Part shown: piece by piece, positions 1 to 7,734 of the stretch
Numbering within the stretch: position 1 is the stretch's first letter
Layout of the letters: every line of letters starts with the position of its first letter
Assembly (NCBI GenBank): GCA_020060465.1
Contig: JAGVAD010000021.1
Location: 1-64,000 of the forward strand
Source of the DNA: Anaerolineales bacterium
GTDB taxonomy: Bacteria > Chloroflexota > Anaerolineae > Anaerolineales > UBA4823
Reading direction: 5' to 3'
DNA: 64,000 nucleotides
Notes under the pieces: model-generated
Told to the model about the DNA's origin: nothing
Seen by the model: only the letters and a program-made list of their open reading frames with translations
Database searches by the model: none
Translations under genes and position numbers: made by a program

Positions 1-79
1 AACCAATCGTTGGTTACGTTGGGACAGGCAGAGCTGTGCGGTTGGTTACGCCTCGGTGACGTTGGAACGTAACCAACGT
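1..79. repeat. Palindrome-rich flank left of the CRISPR array
   Basis: The 79 bases before the first repeat contain CGTTGGTTACG at 8-18 and its exact reverse complement CGTAACCAACG at 68-78, plus another GGTTGGTTACG around 40-50. The stretch is not AT-rich as CRISPR leaders usually are. It may be leader sequence, a decayed array end or part of an inserted element; the window edge prevents a decision. Confidence 0.5.
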
Positions 80-3000
80 TTTGGTTGGTCTAACCCTCCG
101 TCAGGGTATTAAGACCCCAAACATGGAGGTTCTGGGAAACCTCATCGGGTGTGGGTAAGAATCATTCAATGCCCGTCAGGGTATTAAGACATAACGTCTC
201 AATCGGTTGAAATTCATTTCTGATTAGTAAGAATCATTCAATGCCCGTCAGGGTATTAAGACCGAACTATGACCTATGCTTCCTCGCTAGGGTCGAGAGT
301 ACGCGTAAGAATCATTCAATGCCCGTCAGGGTATTAAGACCATTTCGCTGCTTGCCCGTAATCGGCTGCGCTTGCGGTAAGAATCATTCAATGCCCGTCA
401 GGGTATTAAGACGTATAATATTAACGCCTGCTGATAATGATCGCATAGATGGTAAGAATCATTCAATGCCCGTCAGGGTATTAAGACCAATTCGTAGCTG
501 GTGGTCATCTTACACTCTCCTTATTCTGTAAGAATCATTCAATGCCCGTCAGGGTATTAAGACGAAGACATGGCGCAAGTATCGCACGTCATGCTGAACG
601 ACGACGGTAAGAATCATTCAATGCCCGTCAGGGTATTAAGACTCTGCCGCCTAACCGACCGGAAATCGGGCTGGAGGTAAGAATCATTCAATGCCCGTCA
701 GGGTATTAAGACGAATGCTGATTATTCCGGTTATACAGACGGCTGCAAGTAAGAATCATTCAATGCCCGTCAGGGTATTAAGACCATACTCTTTCGGCGA
801 TGTCCGCATGGATGTCTCTACCAGGTAAGAATCATTCAATGCCCGTCAGGGTATTAAGACTCCGATGTGTCCGATCTCACCGTTCGTAGATATAAAGTGT
901 AAGAATCATTCAATGCCCGTCAGGGTATTAAGACCAAAATCCTGCCTTCCTTCATCGTTCCTTCCTTCCTTTCGGTAAGAATCATTCAATGCCCGTCAGG
1001 GTATTAAGACCCAAGAGATATAAAGAAATCATCACCAAATATTTTCTTAAGGGTAAGAATCATTCAATGCCCGTCAGGGTATTAAGACTAACGGTGTATC
1101 ACTGCTCCTGCCTCATCCATCTCTGGTAAGAATCATTCAATGCCCGTCAGGGTATTAAGACTTTCTGACTCTCCGCAATCTGCTCAAGAAGGTCAGCAAT
1201 GCGTAAGAATCATTCAATGCCCGTCAGGGTATTAAGACGATTTGGTGGTTCTTGCGCCTATCTGCCATGCTTTGATTGTAAGAATCATTCAATGCCCGTC
1301 AGGGTATTAAGACCCCAGCGACCCAAGCGACGGGCGCGGGGGGTGTCAGGGGGTAAGAATCATTCAATGCCCGTCAGGGTATTAAGACGTTGTGAAGACC
1401 GTGATGCTACAACGGTCTTCGCAGGGTAAGAATCATTCAATGCCCGTCAGGGTATTAAGACAAGGAAAAAAAAGCCCCGGTCATGCTATGCTCCGGGGCG
1501 GTAAGAATCATTCAATGCCCGTCAGGGTATTAAGACGGTAAGCCGATCCTACTTTCCACATGACAGGGGTAATGCGTAAGAATCATTCAATGCCCGTCAG
1601 GGTATTAAGACACTTACAACAACACTGCAACTGTCATCAAATAATTTGTAGTTCGTAAGAATCATTCAATGCCCGTCAGGGTATTAAGACCATCATATTT
1701 AGTGTCTCACGGATGGCATAGGGCTTCCGTAAGAATCATTCAATGCCCGTCAGGGTATTAAGACAATACTGGCTTTTCGACCGGACCCCATCTGCATTTC
1801 GAGTAAGAATCATTCAATGCCCGTCAGGGTATTAAGACCGACACTCCGCAAGGTTTACCTGACACCTCAGGCGATGTAAGAATCATTCAATGCCCGTCAG
1901 GGTATTAAGACTTAGCGTCAATCTGGGCGTTGGGGGATGGACAGAAGACGGTAAGAATCATTCAATGCCCGTCAGGGTATTAAGACAAAACTTCGCTATC
2001 GTGACAAAAGCAGATGAAACCGTAAGAATCATTCAATGCCCGTCAGGGTATTAAGACGGTTCTGGCCGTGTGCAACGCGCACGAGCCGGAGATTACGTAA
2101 GAATCATTCAATGCCCGTCAGGGTATTAAGACGCAAACGTCCACCCCAAAGGCGAAGGGCTACGTTACGTTATGTAAGAATCATTCAATGCCCGTCAGGG
2201 TATTAAGACCAGTACGGCTCGAATTCCCACCCCAAACACTCTATAAGTAAGAATCATTCAATGCCCGTCAGGGTATTAAGACCCTTTGCGCCAGCCCGCC
2301 TTTGAGTCACTGATTTACGTAAGAATCATTCAATGCCCGTCAGGGTATTAAGACCTGAAATTGCCCCTCTTGGATAATGGCGAACCCCGCAGTAAGAATC
2401 ATTCAATGCCCGTCAGGGTATTAAGACTCCGTCCGCAGGGGGAGGAGAGCGCGGACGGATTGCAATACGTAAGAATCATTCAATGCCCGTCAGGGTATTA
2501 AGACGTTCGTTCGCAGGCGCTTCGCCGCAGTCAGGGCAGTGGGTAAGAATCATTCAATGCCCGTCAGGGTATTAAGACCTAAACCGTAGGCGGAAGCAAT
2601 GTTCCATATCGCCTGAGGTAAGAATCATTCAATGCCCGTCAGGGTATTAAGACGTAATCGCTTGTAAGTCCCTGGGGGCAACGCCGACTTTGGGTAAGAA
2701 TCATTCAATGCCCGTCAGGGTATTAAGACCATCTGCGCCTTTCGTGACCGCGTGCGCGATATAATGTAAGAATCATTCAATGCCCGTCAGGGTATTAAGA
2801 CATCGGTGGGCAGAACCACGACGGACTCTATACAACGTAAGAATCATTCAATGCCCGTCAGGGTATTAAGACCTGGGTGGCGTACCATTTAGGGGCGGAG
2901 CTTACCAACGAGTAAGAATCATTCAATGCCCGTCAGGGTATTAAGACGAATGGGGAGCGCCCACCTCCCAAAATTGATATGTGACGTAAGAATCATTCAA

Positions 3001-3685
3001 TGCCCGTCAGGGTATTAAGACAGAAGGCATGAAACTGGGGAACAACTCCCTCCACTCTGGTAAGAATCATTCAATGCCCGTCAGGGTATTAAGACACTAG
3101 CCAGCCCCAGTCACAGTCCCAAATTCCCCAAACGAGTAAGAATCATTCAATGCCCGTCAGGGTATTAAGACATTATCCTGGGACGGCGTCCACTCGATAC
3201 GCCGCCAATCCGTAAGAATCATTCAATGCCCGTCAGGGTATTAAGACTTAATTGGGCTGGCGATATGTTGGCGGCCTGGCAGATGGTAAGAATCATTCAA
3301 TGCCCGTCAGGGTATTAAGACGGGGCTGGGAAAGACGCCGTGATTGGGCCTTTCCCGAAGTAAGAATCATTCAATGCCCGTCAGGGTATTAAGACTCTGA
3401 ATTTCACATGTTCCACCTCCGAATAATTTTGAGTAAGAATCATCTAATGCCCGTCAGGGTATTAAGACATTTGGCGCCACTAATGTATTCGTACCTTCGT
3501 ACAGTAAGAATCATCTAATGCCCGTCAGGGTATTAAGACGATTGTTATCGAGCGGAGTCATCGCTTCAGCGTGACCGTAAGAATCATTCAATGCCCGTCA
3601 GGGTATAGACGTAGCACAGGCTTAAGCCTGTGCTACGAATGCAGGCAACGTAGGAATCAATCAATGCCCGTAAAGGTATTCGGAC
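80..3685 (+). CRISPR. CRISPR array, 49 repeat units, 48 spacers
   Basis: A 36-bp repeat beginning GTAAGAATCATTCAATG and ending GGGTATTAAGAC recurs 46 times at full length from 155-190 to 3504-3539. Three decayed units flank these: 80-115 (only the 3' half conserved), 3577-3610 (2 bp lost) and 3650-3685 (several substitutions). Two late repeats (3433, 3504) share an ATCTAATG variant. Spacers are 34-43 bp and all differ. Read on the plus strand, the repeat folds into a 6-bp stem (ATGCCC/GGGTAT, one G-U pair) with a GTCA loop and leaves the 8-nt handle ATTAAGAC, similar to the ATTGAAAC-type handles of class 1 systems. On the minus strand the G-U becomes an A-C mismatch. Plus-strand transcription, with the trailer at the right, is therefore inferred. 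No cas gene lies in the window. A type I or III system is likely from repeat form and variable spacer length. Confidence 0.98.
3611..3636. repeat. Perfect 26-bp palindrome in the last spacer position
   Basis: GTAGCACAGGCTT is followed directly by its reverse complement AAGCCTGTGCTAC, giving a perfect palindrome between the two decayed terminal CRISPR repeats. It looks like a dispersed palindromic repeat that inserted in, or was mistaken for, a spacer. Confidence 0.8.
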
Positions 3686-3783
3686 CTATCGGTTTGTAAA
3701 TACGATCATTTAGGTTCGAGATTCTGCCTGTCAACTTTATAATCTCATCTAACCCCTTCATTTGTATATTCTATCCGGGAGCG

Positions 3784-3938
3784 CTCAAAGGTTGTGATCT
3801 GCCGCGATGGCAGCCACTGGAAGTCGCCGCCTGAAGGTCCATCAAGTCGGCTACGCCGACTCCCAGCCCGCTTCAAGCGGGCTTCGTAACCTGAGGCGTC
3901 GGTTTCCAACCGATGCCGGGGCGAGCACAACCAACAAC
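3784..3938. repeat. Dispersed multi-hairpin repeat, copy A
   Basis: About 155 bp that align with 35808-35960 at well over 80 percent identity by eye. The ends are short inverted repeats (GGTTGTG near the left, CACAACC near the right). Inside are hairpins GTCGGC-TAC-GCCGAC, AGCCCGCTT-C-AAGCGGGCT and GCGTCGGTT-TCC-AACCGATGC. No convincing ORF is present. It could be a non-autonomous mobile element or a structured RNA family. Confidence 0.85.
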
Positions 3939-3966
3939 TTTTTGGTGCACCCCCTCTGTCCACCCG

Positions 3967-3995
3967 TTGACTCCCCAGGCAGGTTATGCTAATAT
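3967..3995 (+). promoter_or_regulatory. Sigma-70-type promoter for a candidate small RNA
   Basis: TTGACT (3967-3972), a 17-bp spacer, then TAATAT (3990-3995). No ORF with a ribosome-binding site follows; an intrinsic terminator lies about 90 bp downstream. Confidence 0.55.
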
Positions 3996-4001
3996 CATGA
4001 C

Positions 4002-4093
4002 GGCGAGGATGTAGCCCGGACGAGCATATCGCGAAAGCGAAAGACTGGGGAGTTTCCGGCCCCCAGGCGCCAGGCCCCGAAAGGGGCGTTTTT
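4002..4093 (+). ncRNA. Candidate small RNA of about 92 nt
   Basis: The interval between a good promoter (3967-3995) and an intrinsic terminator (4074-4092) contains no credible coding sequence but has secondary structure. CTGGGG near 4045 can pair with CCCCAG near 4062, CGCGAAAGCG forms a small hairpin, and CCCGGA can pair with TCCGG. It lies between the end of the CRISPR array and convergent mobB. I do not recognise the family; a fragment of a riboswitch-like leader or a stand-alone sRNA are the main options. Confidence 0.4.
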
Positions 4094-4094
4094 A
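4074..4094 (+). terminator. Intrinsic terminator, plus strand
   Basis: GCCCC-GAAA-GGGGC (4074-4087) followed by GTTTTTATTT. The GAAA tetraloop and T-run are classic. There is no plus-strand gene upstream, so it most likely ends the small RNA proposed at 4002. Confidence 0.75.
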
Positions 4095-4118
4095 TTTCCA
4101 GCGATCCACCTGGCGTTT

Positions 4119-4154
4119 GTAAGAATCATCCAACGCCCGCCAGGGTATGATGAA
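4119..4154 (+). repeat. Orphan decayed CRISPR repeat
   Basis: The first 30 bases match the array repeat with only three differences, all T to C (ATCCAACGCCCGCC against ATTCAATGCCCGTC); the last six bases have diverged. It is 430 bp beyond the array end, in the same orientation, and abuts the mobB terminator hairpin. Confidence 0.85.
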
Positions 4155-4155
4155 G

Positions 4156-4189
4156 AACGTCCCGCAGGTTGGGGAACCTGTGGGACGTT
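4156..4189. terminator. Palindromic terminator-like hairpin downstream of mobB
   Basis: AACGTCCCGCAGGTT-GGGG-AACCTGTGGGACGTT, a 15-bp stem with one mismatch, flanked by TTTT on the plus side. It sits where minus-strand mobB transcription should end. The same arms recur at 20714-20771. Confidence 0.7.
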
Positions 4190-4270
4190 TTGTAATACGC
4201 GCCAGGCATCTTCAAAATGCCTCGCACCTGGAGAAAACAACTTTTGCGTGCATCTGTGCGCTGCGCCGCT

Positions 4271-4810
4271 CTATCTACTTTCCAATGATTGAGGGTTAAG
4301 AAACGTGCGCTCGATCCAGTCCACAATGCCTGGAGCATCGTCCAAGCTGAATTGAGGCACTTCCGGCAGCAGCCGCGTCTCCAACGGCGCGTCGGTAGCC
4401 ACAGCCACCAACTGCGGCGGCGCGCCAACCAAATCCAGGCCGTTCTCGCGGCGCGCCACCTCCAGGGCGGGTTTGCCGCCGCGCTTGAAACCCTCCGTCA
4501 GGATGATGTCCACCTCCCGAATTTCGGCGGCGATCTCGTCCAGCGTCAAAGGGCGCGCCAGGCGGCGGATAGAGGCGATTTTGTCCGGCGCGGCGATGAT
4601 CACATGGTCGCTGCCCGCCTGAGCGTGTCGCCAGGTATCCTTGCCGGGCTGATCCATTTCGAAGCCTGGGTGCGAATGATGCTTGACAGTCGCCACGCGA
4701 TAACCGCGCCGCTTCAGCTCGGCGATGAGCTTCTCCAGCAAAGTGGTCTTCCCGCTGCCGGACTTGCCAATGATGGACAGGATGGGGATGGGATGATCTG
4801 GCAGGCTCAT
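4271..4810 (-). CDS. mobB: Molybdopterin-guanine dinucleotide biosynthesis protein MobB
   Basis: MobB is a P-loop GTPase that assists MobA in attaching GMP to molybdopterin to make the molybdenum cofactor used by molybdo-enzymes. The product is 179 residues, normal for stand-alone MobB. The Walker A GKSGSGKT lies at residues 15-22, and VATVKHHSH and DTWRHAQAG, typical MobB segments, follow. An upstream GTG at 4819 is in frame, but the ATG at 4810 is preferred. Neither has a strong ribosome-binding site, in contrast to the short leader ORF at 4927. The leader holds two hairpins (4831-4850, 4857-4902), suggesting post-initiation control. No other moco genes are in view. Confidence 0.92.
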   Translation of the reverse strand: MSLPDHPIPILSIIGKSGSGKTTLLEKLIAELKRRGYRVATVKHHSHPGFEMDQPGKDTWRHAQAGSDHVIIAAPDKIASIRRLARPLTLDEIAAEIREVDIILTEGFKRGGKPALEVARRENGLDLVGAPPQLVAVATDAPLETRLLPEVPQFSLDDAPGIVDWIERTFLNPQSLESR

Positions 4811-4830
4811 AGAATACACTCAATACAAGA

Positions 4831-4850
4831 AGCCGCCCAAAGGACGGCTC
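4831..4850 (-). promoter_or_regulatory. Hairpin just before mobB
   Basis: On the minus strand AGCCGTCC and GGGCGGCT pair around a short TT-rich loop (8 bp, one U-G that would be A-C on the other strand, favouring a minus-strand RNA). It ends about 20 nt before the mobB start and could be an attenuator or translational switch. The T-run after it is poor. Confidence 0.45.
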
Positions 4851-4856
4851 CTTGCT

Positions 4857-4902
4857 GCGCTGCGGCAACCTTATTTCCCCAAGAGGAGGGTTGCCGCAGC
4901 GC
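4857..4902 (-). promoter_or_regulatory. 14-bp perfect stem in the mobB leader
   Basis: GCGCTGCGGCAACC (minus strand, 4902-4889) pairs perfectly with GGTTGCCGCAGCGC (4870-4857) around an 18-nt loop. The stem overlaps the second half of the short leader ORF, and that ORF's stop codon lies in the loop. A ribosome on the ORF would therefore decide whether the stem forms. Confidence 0.6.
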
Positions 4903-4927
4903 ATCGTAAGGTACTACTATCAGCCAT
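4871..4927 (-). CDS. Putative 18-aa leader peptide of mobB
   Basis: An ATG at 4927 sits 10 nt after a strong AGGAGG (4943-4938) and opens an 18-codon frame, MADSSTLRCAAATLLLGK, ending in TAA. It starts about 75 nt after the start site predicted from the promoter at 5008-5036. The ribosome-binding site is far better than that of mobB. The ORF overlaps a 14-bp hairpin, an arrangement like translation-coupled attenuators. The peptide has no run of one amino acid that would reveal the signal. Short ORFs arise by chance, so the call rests on SD strength, promoter placement and the stem overlap. Confidence 0.4.
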   Translation of the reverse strand: MADSSTLRCAAATLLLGK

Positions 4928-5007
4928 CGTGGCAACACCTCCTCTCTTCTAGGATAGCAGAGGGTCGGTGAGCGAATAAGGGCCACCAGCCCTGAATGAA
5001 TGGCTGA

Positions 5008-5036
5008 AGTATCACATAAAACACCCGCCTTGTCAA
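5008..5036 (-). promoter_or_regulatory. Promoter of the mobB leader
   Basis: On the minus strand TTGACA (5036-5031), a 17-bp spacer and GATACT (5013-5008). It is placed to transcribe the leader ORF and mobB. Confidence 0.65.
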
Positions 5037-5091
5037 TCCCGCCATAAAAGACGAAAGCGATCGTTAATGTCGGGCTCAAGATAGCGTCGGC

Positions 5092-6474
5092 TCATGGAGC
5101 GCCTGTCGGTGTACCTGTCTGGCGGATTGTGGAGGCGTCGCTGGCGGGCTGCGCCTCGGCGAAAGTGTCATGCAGCGGGCGTTGCATGGTCTCATAAGGC
5201 AGAGCCAACGCCGCCACACCTCCCAGCACATACGCCAAAGCATAGATGGTGAGCGGGACAACCAGCGAGACGCCCATCAGCGCCGCGCCCAGGCTGGGGG
5301 CAATCGCCCCGGCGATGCGCGTCATGCCGCTGGCGGCGCCAATGCCGGTGGTGCGCAACGTGGTGGGGTAAGCCTCAGGCGTATAGGCGTACAGGGCGCC
5401 CCAGGCCCCCAGGGCGAAAAAGGACATCCACACCCCCATGCCCACCAGAAAACTGAGCGAGTTGGCAATCGCAAACAGGTACGTAAACGCTCCGCTGGCT
5501 ACCATATAGAGCGCCAATGTGCGCCGCCGACCGAGACGCTCCACCAGATACGCCGCCGAGAAATAGCCGGGAAGCTGCGCCAAAGCCAGTATAAAAGTAT
5601 TCTGATACACCGGCAGCAGCGCCATGCCTTTCAGGCGAAAATACGACGGCAGCCAGGTGAACACGCCGTAATAGCCCAACGAAATAGTGAACCAGATCAC
5701 CCAAAGCAGCAGCGTGACGCGACGCACGCCCGGCTTCCATAAATCGGCGATGCGGCCGCGCGGCGTGGCAGGCGGAAGAACCAGATTACCCTGCGGCATG
5801 GCGACGCCGTTTTCCCGCGCCACCTGCTCCAACACACGGCGCGCTCCCTCAGGCTGCCCGCTCACCAGTAAATAGCGCGGCGATTCGGGTACATAACGGC
5901 GAATCCAGAAGATCAGCAAACCGGGCAGCGCCGAAAGCGCCAGCAGCCAGCGCCAGCCCAGGTTGGGCGTCACCAGCCAAGCCAAACCGGCCGCAGCAAT
6001 CGTGCCCAGCGCCCAAAACGATTCCAACAAGACCAGATACCGCCCCCGTTGGCGGGTTGGCAGATACTCCGCAAACGTGCTGTAATCCACCGGCAACGTT
6101 CCGCCAACGCCAAAGCCCGTGGCGGCGCGCAAAATCACCAGCCAGGCAAAGGAGGGCGAAAAAGCCGAAAACAAACCAAAGATCGAGTCGATGGCAATGG
6201 TGCTGACAAACCCCGTCTTACGCCCAATATGGTCGCTGATCCAGCCCCAAAACCAGGCGCCGGCCAGCATCCCTAGGAAGATCGCTGTGCCCAGCAGACC
6301 CTTTTGCGCGTTGCTCAAATCCCACTCTGCGCTGATCGCCGGCAACGCAAAAGCAATTAACAACACCTCCATTGCATCGGCAGCCCAGCCCAGACCGCAG
6401 ATCCACATCAACTTGCGCTGGAAACGCCCAAAACCGATCTGATCAATGGCTTGATCATAAGTCAATCGAGACAT
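5092..6474 (-). CDS. MFS transporter, NiaP-like (probable niacin or aromatic acid importer)
   Basis: A 460-residue major facilitator protein of the sugar/acid:proton symporter type with about 12 hydrophobic segments. The loop after the second helix carries the MFS signature DHIGRKTG, and a second copy-like motif ERLGRRRT follows in the C-half. The N-terminal stretch (DQIGFGRFQRK, then a helix with DAMEVLL) resembles NiaP nicotinate transporters. The gene lies 105 bp after a nicotinamidase-like hydrolase on the same strand, with its own GGAGG before the ATG. The pair fits a niacin or nicotinamide salvage operon. The substrate is inferred from context; other small aromatic acids are possible. 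Confidence 0.75.
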   Translation of the reverse strand: MSRLTYDQAIDQIGFGRFQRKLMWICGLGWAADAMEVLLIAFALPAISAEWDLSNAQKGLLGTAIFLGMLAGAWFWGWISDHIGRKTGFVSTIAIDSIFGLFSAFSPSFAWLVILRAATGFGVGGTLPVDYSTFAEYLPTRQRGRYLVLLESFWALGTIAAAGLAWLVTPNLGWRWLLALSALPGLLIFWIRRYVPESPRYLLVSGQPEGARRVLEQVARENGVAMPQGNLVLPPATPRGRIADLWKPGVRRVTLLLWVIWFTISLGYYGVFTWLPSYFRLKGMALLPVYQNTFILALAQLPGYFSAAYLVERLGRRRTLALYMVASGAFTYLFAIANSLSFLVGMGVWMSFFALGAWGALYAYTPEAYPTTLRTTGIGAASGMTRIAGAIAPSLGAALMGVSLVVPLTIYALAYVLGGVAALALPYETMQRPLHDTFAEAQPASDASTIRQTGTPTGAP

Positions 6475-6579
6475 TCACGCCTCCATATACCTTTCCAATG
6501 ATGAAAACAAAAAGCGAACCCCACATGCCGCGTGGCTGGTCAGGTGTGGCAATAAACTGCGCCCGTTAGAATTCGCCTG

Positions 6580-7617
6580 TTATGTCGGCCAATCCTGCAT
6601 GGGCAGGGTGGAACGCACAACGTGTATGCCAGCCTGCTCGAAGCGGCGAAAGGCAGCGTCGGCTTGTTCCGTGTAATCCACCACTCCTGGCACCACCACC
6701 GGCGAGGAGCAATCCTCCAACAAATAAACCTTCTTCACCAGCTCCGGGGCGTGCGCCTGGATGTCGCCCAACAGGTCGGCAATCGTCCAGGCGACGCAGT
6801 GGCTTTTCGCCTGCCCGGCAATGATCACGCGGTCGAAGTCGCGCAATTGGCGCAAGAATTTGTCGTTCTTGTGGGCAATCAGCTCACCGCCGGGCCCATC
6901 CAGCACTTCGGGGCCAATCGCGGAATAATGCTCCGTAAGCGGATGATCGCCTTTGATCTGAAAGTCTGCCTGGCTATAGCGCGCCGCAGTGTGGAAGAAA
7001 ATCGCCTCCTCCACGGCCGGGACAAGCGCATGACCGATGCTGCCCAACATCACATGATAGGGCCAGATGGTCAGGTCGTATTTGCCGCGCGCCTTTAATT
7101 CCTGAGCGTAGTGCAACAGGTGTTGCTGACCGTACTCCGGGGTAATGTTCAAGCTGGCAGCAATGGCCGCGTTAAATTTCCACCGCCCTTGCAGCAAATC
7201 ATCATAAGAAATCAAGGTCAGCGGGGCAGGGTGATTGCCCGCTTCATCCACCAAAAACATGGGGTGAAAGATTTGCATGGCGGTATGGGTATCCAGGGTA
7301 GCGGTGATTTGCGTAATCGCCGCCAGATTGCGATAGATAAATTCGCATAAACGGCGATTATCCTCGACCGCGCCCATCCCAGACCGCCCGCCGACGAATA
7401 GCTCAAAACCAGGGATGCAGAAGGAATTCTGCACATCAATGGCGATCAGGGCAATTTTGAATTTATCTTCAACAGCCGGACGAATGCCAAATTTCTCAGC
7501 CCAGCGGCGCGCTTGTTCCGCCCGCTCCTGATAAGGCGTTTTCCAAATCTCTCCCACGCTTTGTGGCTGATAGAATTCCGGCAGAGGCAGTTCACCAGGG
7601 AATGTCAAGGCAGTCAT
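6580..7617 (-). CDS. Isochorismatase-family cysteine hydrolase (nicotinamidase-like)
   Basis: A 345-residue protein of the isochorismatase/nicotinamidase fold. It has the catalytic Asp in IDVQNSF (D61) and the nucleophile in AGQAKSHC (C274), expected to act with a Lys. It is longer than ordinary nicotinamidases (about 210) because of insertions between the first strand and the active-site region. The substrate is probably nicotinamide or a related amide, feeding NAD synthesis, as a NiaP-like transporter follows. The ATG at 7617 is chosen because GGAGGT sits just before it; the in-frame codons upstream overlap the operator region. Two matching palindromes and a promoter lie upstream (7631-7728), so a repressor probably controls the pair. 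Confidence 0.8.
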   Translation of the reverse strand: MTALTFPGELPLPEFYQPQSVGEIWKTPYQERAEQARRWAEKFGIRPAVEDKFKIALIAIDVQNSFCIPGFELFVGGRSGMGAVEDNRRLCEFIYRNLAAITQITATLDTHTAMQIFHPMFLVDEAGNHPAPLTLISYDDLLQGRWKFNAAIAASLNITPEYGQQHLLHYAQELKARGKYDLTIWPYHVMLGSIGHALVPAVEEAIFFHTAARYSQADFQIKGDHPLTEHYSAIGPEVLDGPGGELIAHKNDKFLRQLRDFDRVIIAGQAKSHCVAWTIADLLGDIQAHAPELVKKVYLLEDCSSPVVVPGVVDYTEQADAAFRRFEQAGIHVVRSTLPMQDWPT

Positions 7618-7630
7618 AGGACCTCCATTA

Positions 7631-7649
7631 AGTGTATTTATAACACTAT
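7631..7649 (-). promoter_or_regulatory. Operator-like palindrome 1 of the hydrolase-transporter operon
   Basis: AGTGTATTTATAACACTAT (plus strand) contains AGTGT-N7-ACACT. It lies between the start site and the ribosome-binding site, and matches the site at 7684 at 14 or 15 of 19 positions. Confidence 0.6.
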
Positions 7650-7683
7650 CTGAGCCGAAAATTGAAAGCGGCAAATGCCGCTT

Positions 7684-7702
7684 TGTGTATTGTTGACACT
7701 AT
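7684..7702 (-). promoter_or_regulatory. Operator-like palindrome 2, at the transcription start
   Basis: TGTGTATTGTTGACACTAT (plus strand), aligned with 7631-7649 and exactly 53 bp away, about five helical turns. It overlaps the -10 end and predicted start site, as repressor sites do. The two sites flank a small AGCGGCA-TT-TGCCGCT hairpin. Confidence 0.6.
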
Positions 7703-7728
7703 TCTAGCATCAAATCGGATTTTGTCAA
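7701..7728 (-). promoter_or_regulatory. Promoter of the hydrolase-transporter operon
   Basis: On the minus strand TTGACA (7728-7723), 16-bp spacer, TAGAAT (7706-7701). The -10 box directly adjoins operator 2. Confidence 0.6.
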
Positions 7729-7734
7729 GGTGAT

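Noticed and set aside
241-1429. ORFs reading through the CRISPR array (repeated NHSMPVRVL)
   Set aside because: They are translations of the repeat unit; no SD and no real protein content.
3686-3780. AT-rich stretch right of the array as CRISPR leader
   Set aside because: Repeats nearest to it are the decayed ones and the repeat fold favours plus-strand transcription, so it is more likely trailer side.
4296-4904. Long frames on both strands over mobB
   Set aside because: Shadow frames of mobB with low-complexity translations and no family match.
4820-4960. Moco riboswitch upstream of mobB
   Set aside because: Considered from gene context, but I could not match the known Moco motif; described as hairpins and leader ORF instead.
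4807-5079. 90-aa frame upstream of mobB
   Set aside because: It spans the promoter and leader hairpins; no SD; the short leader ORF is better placed.
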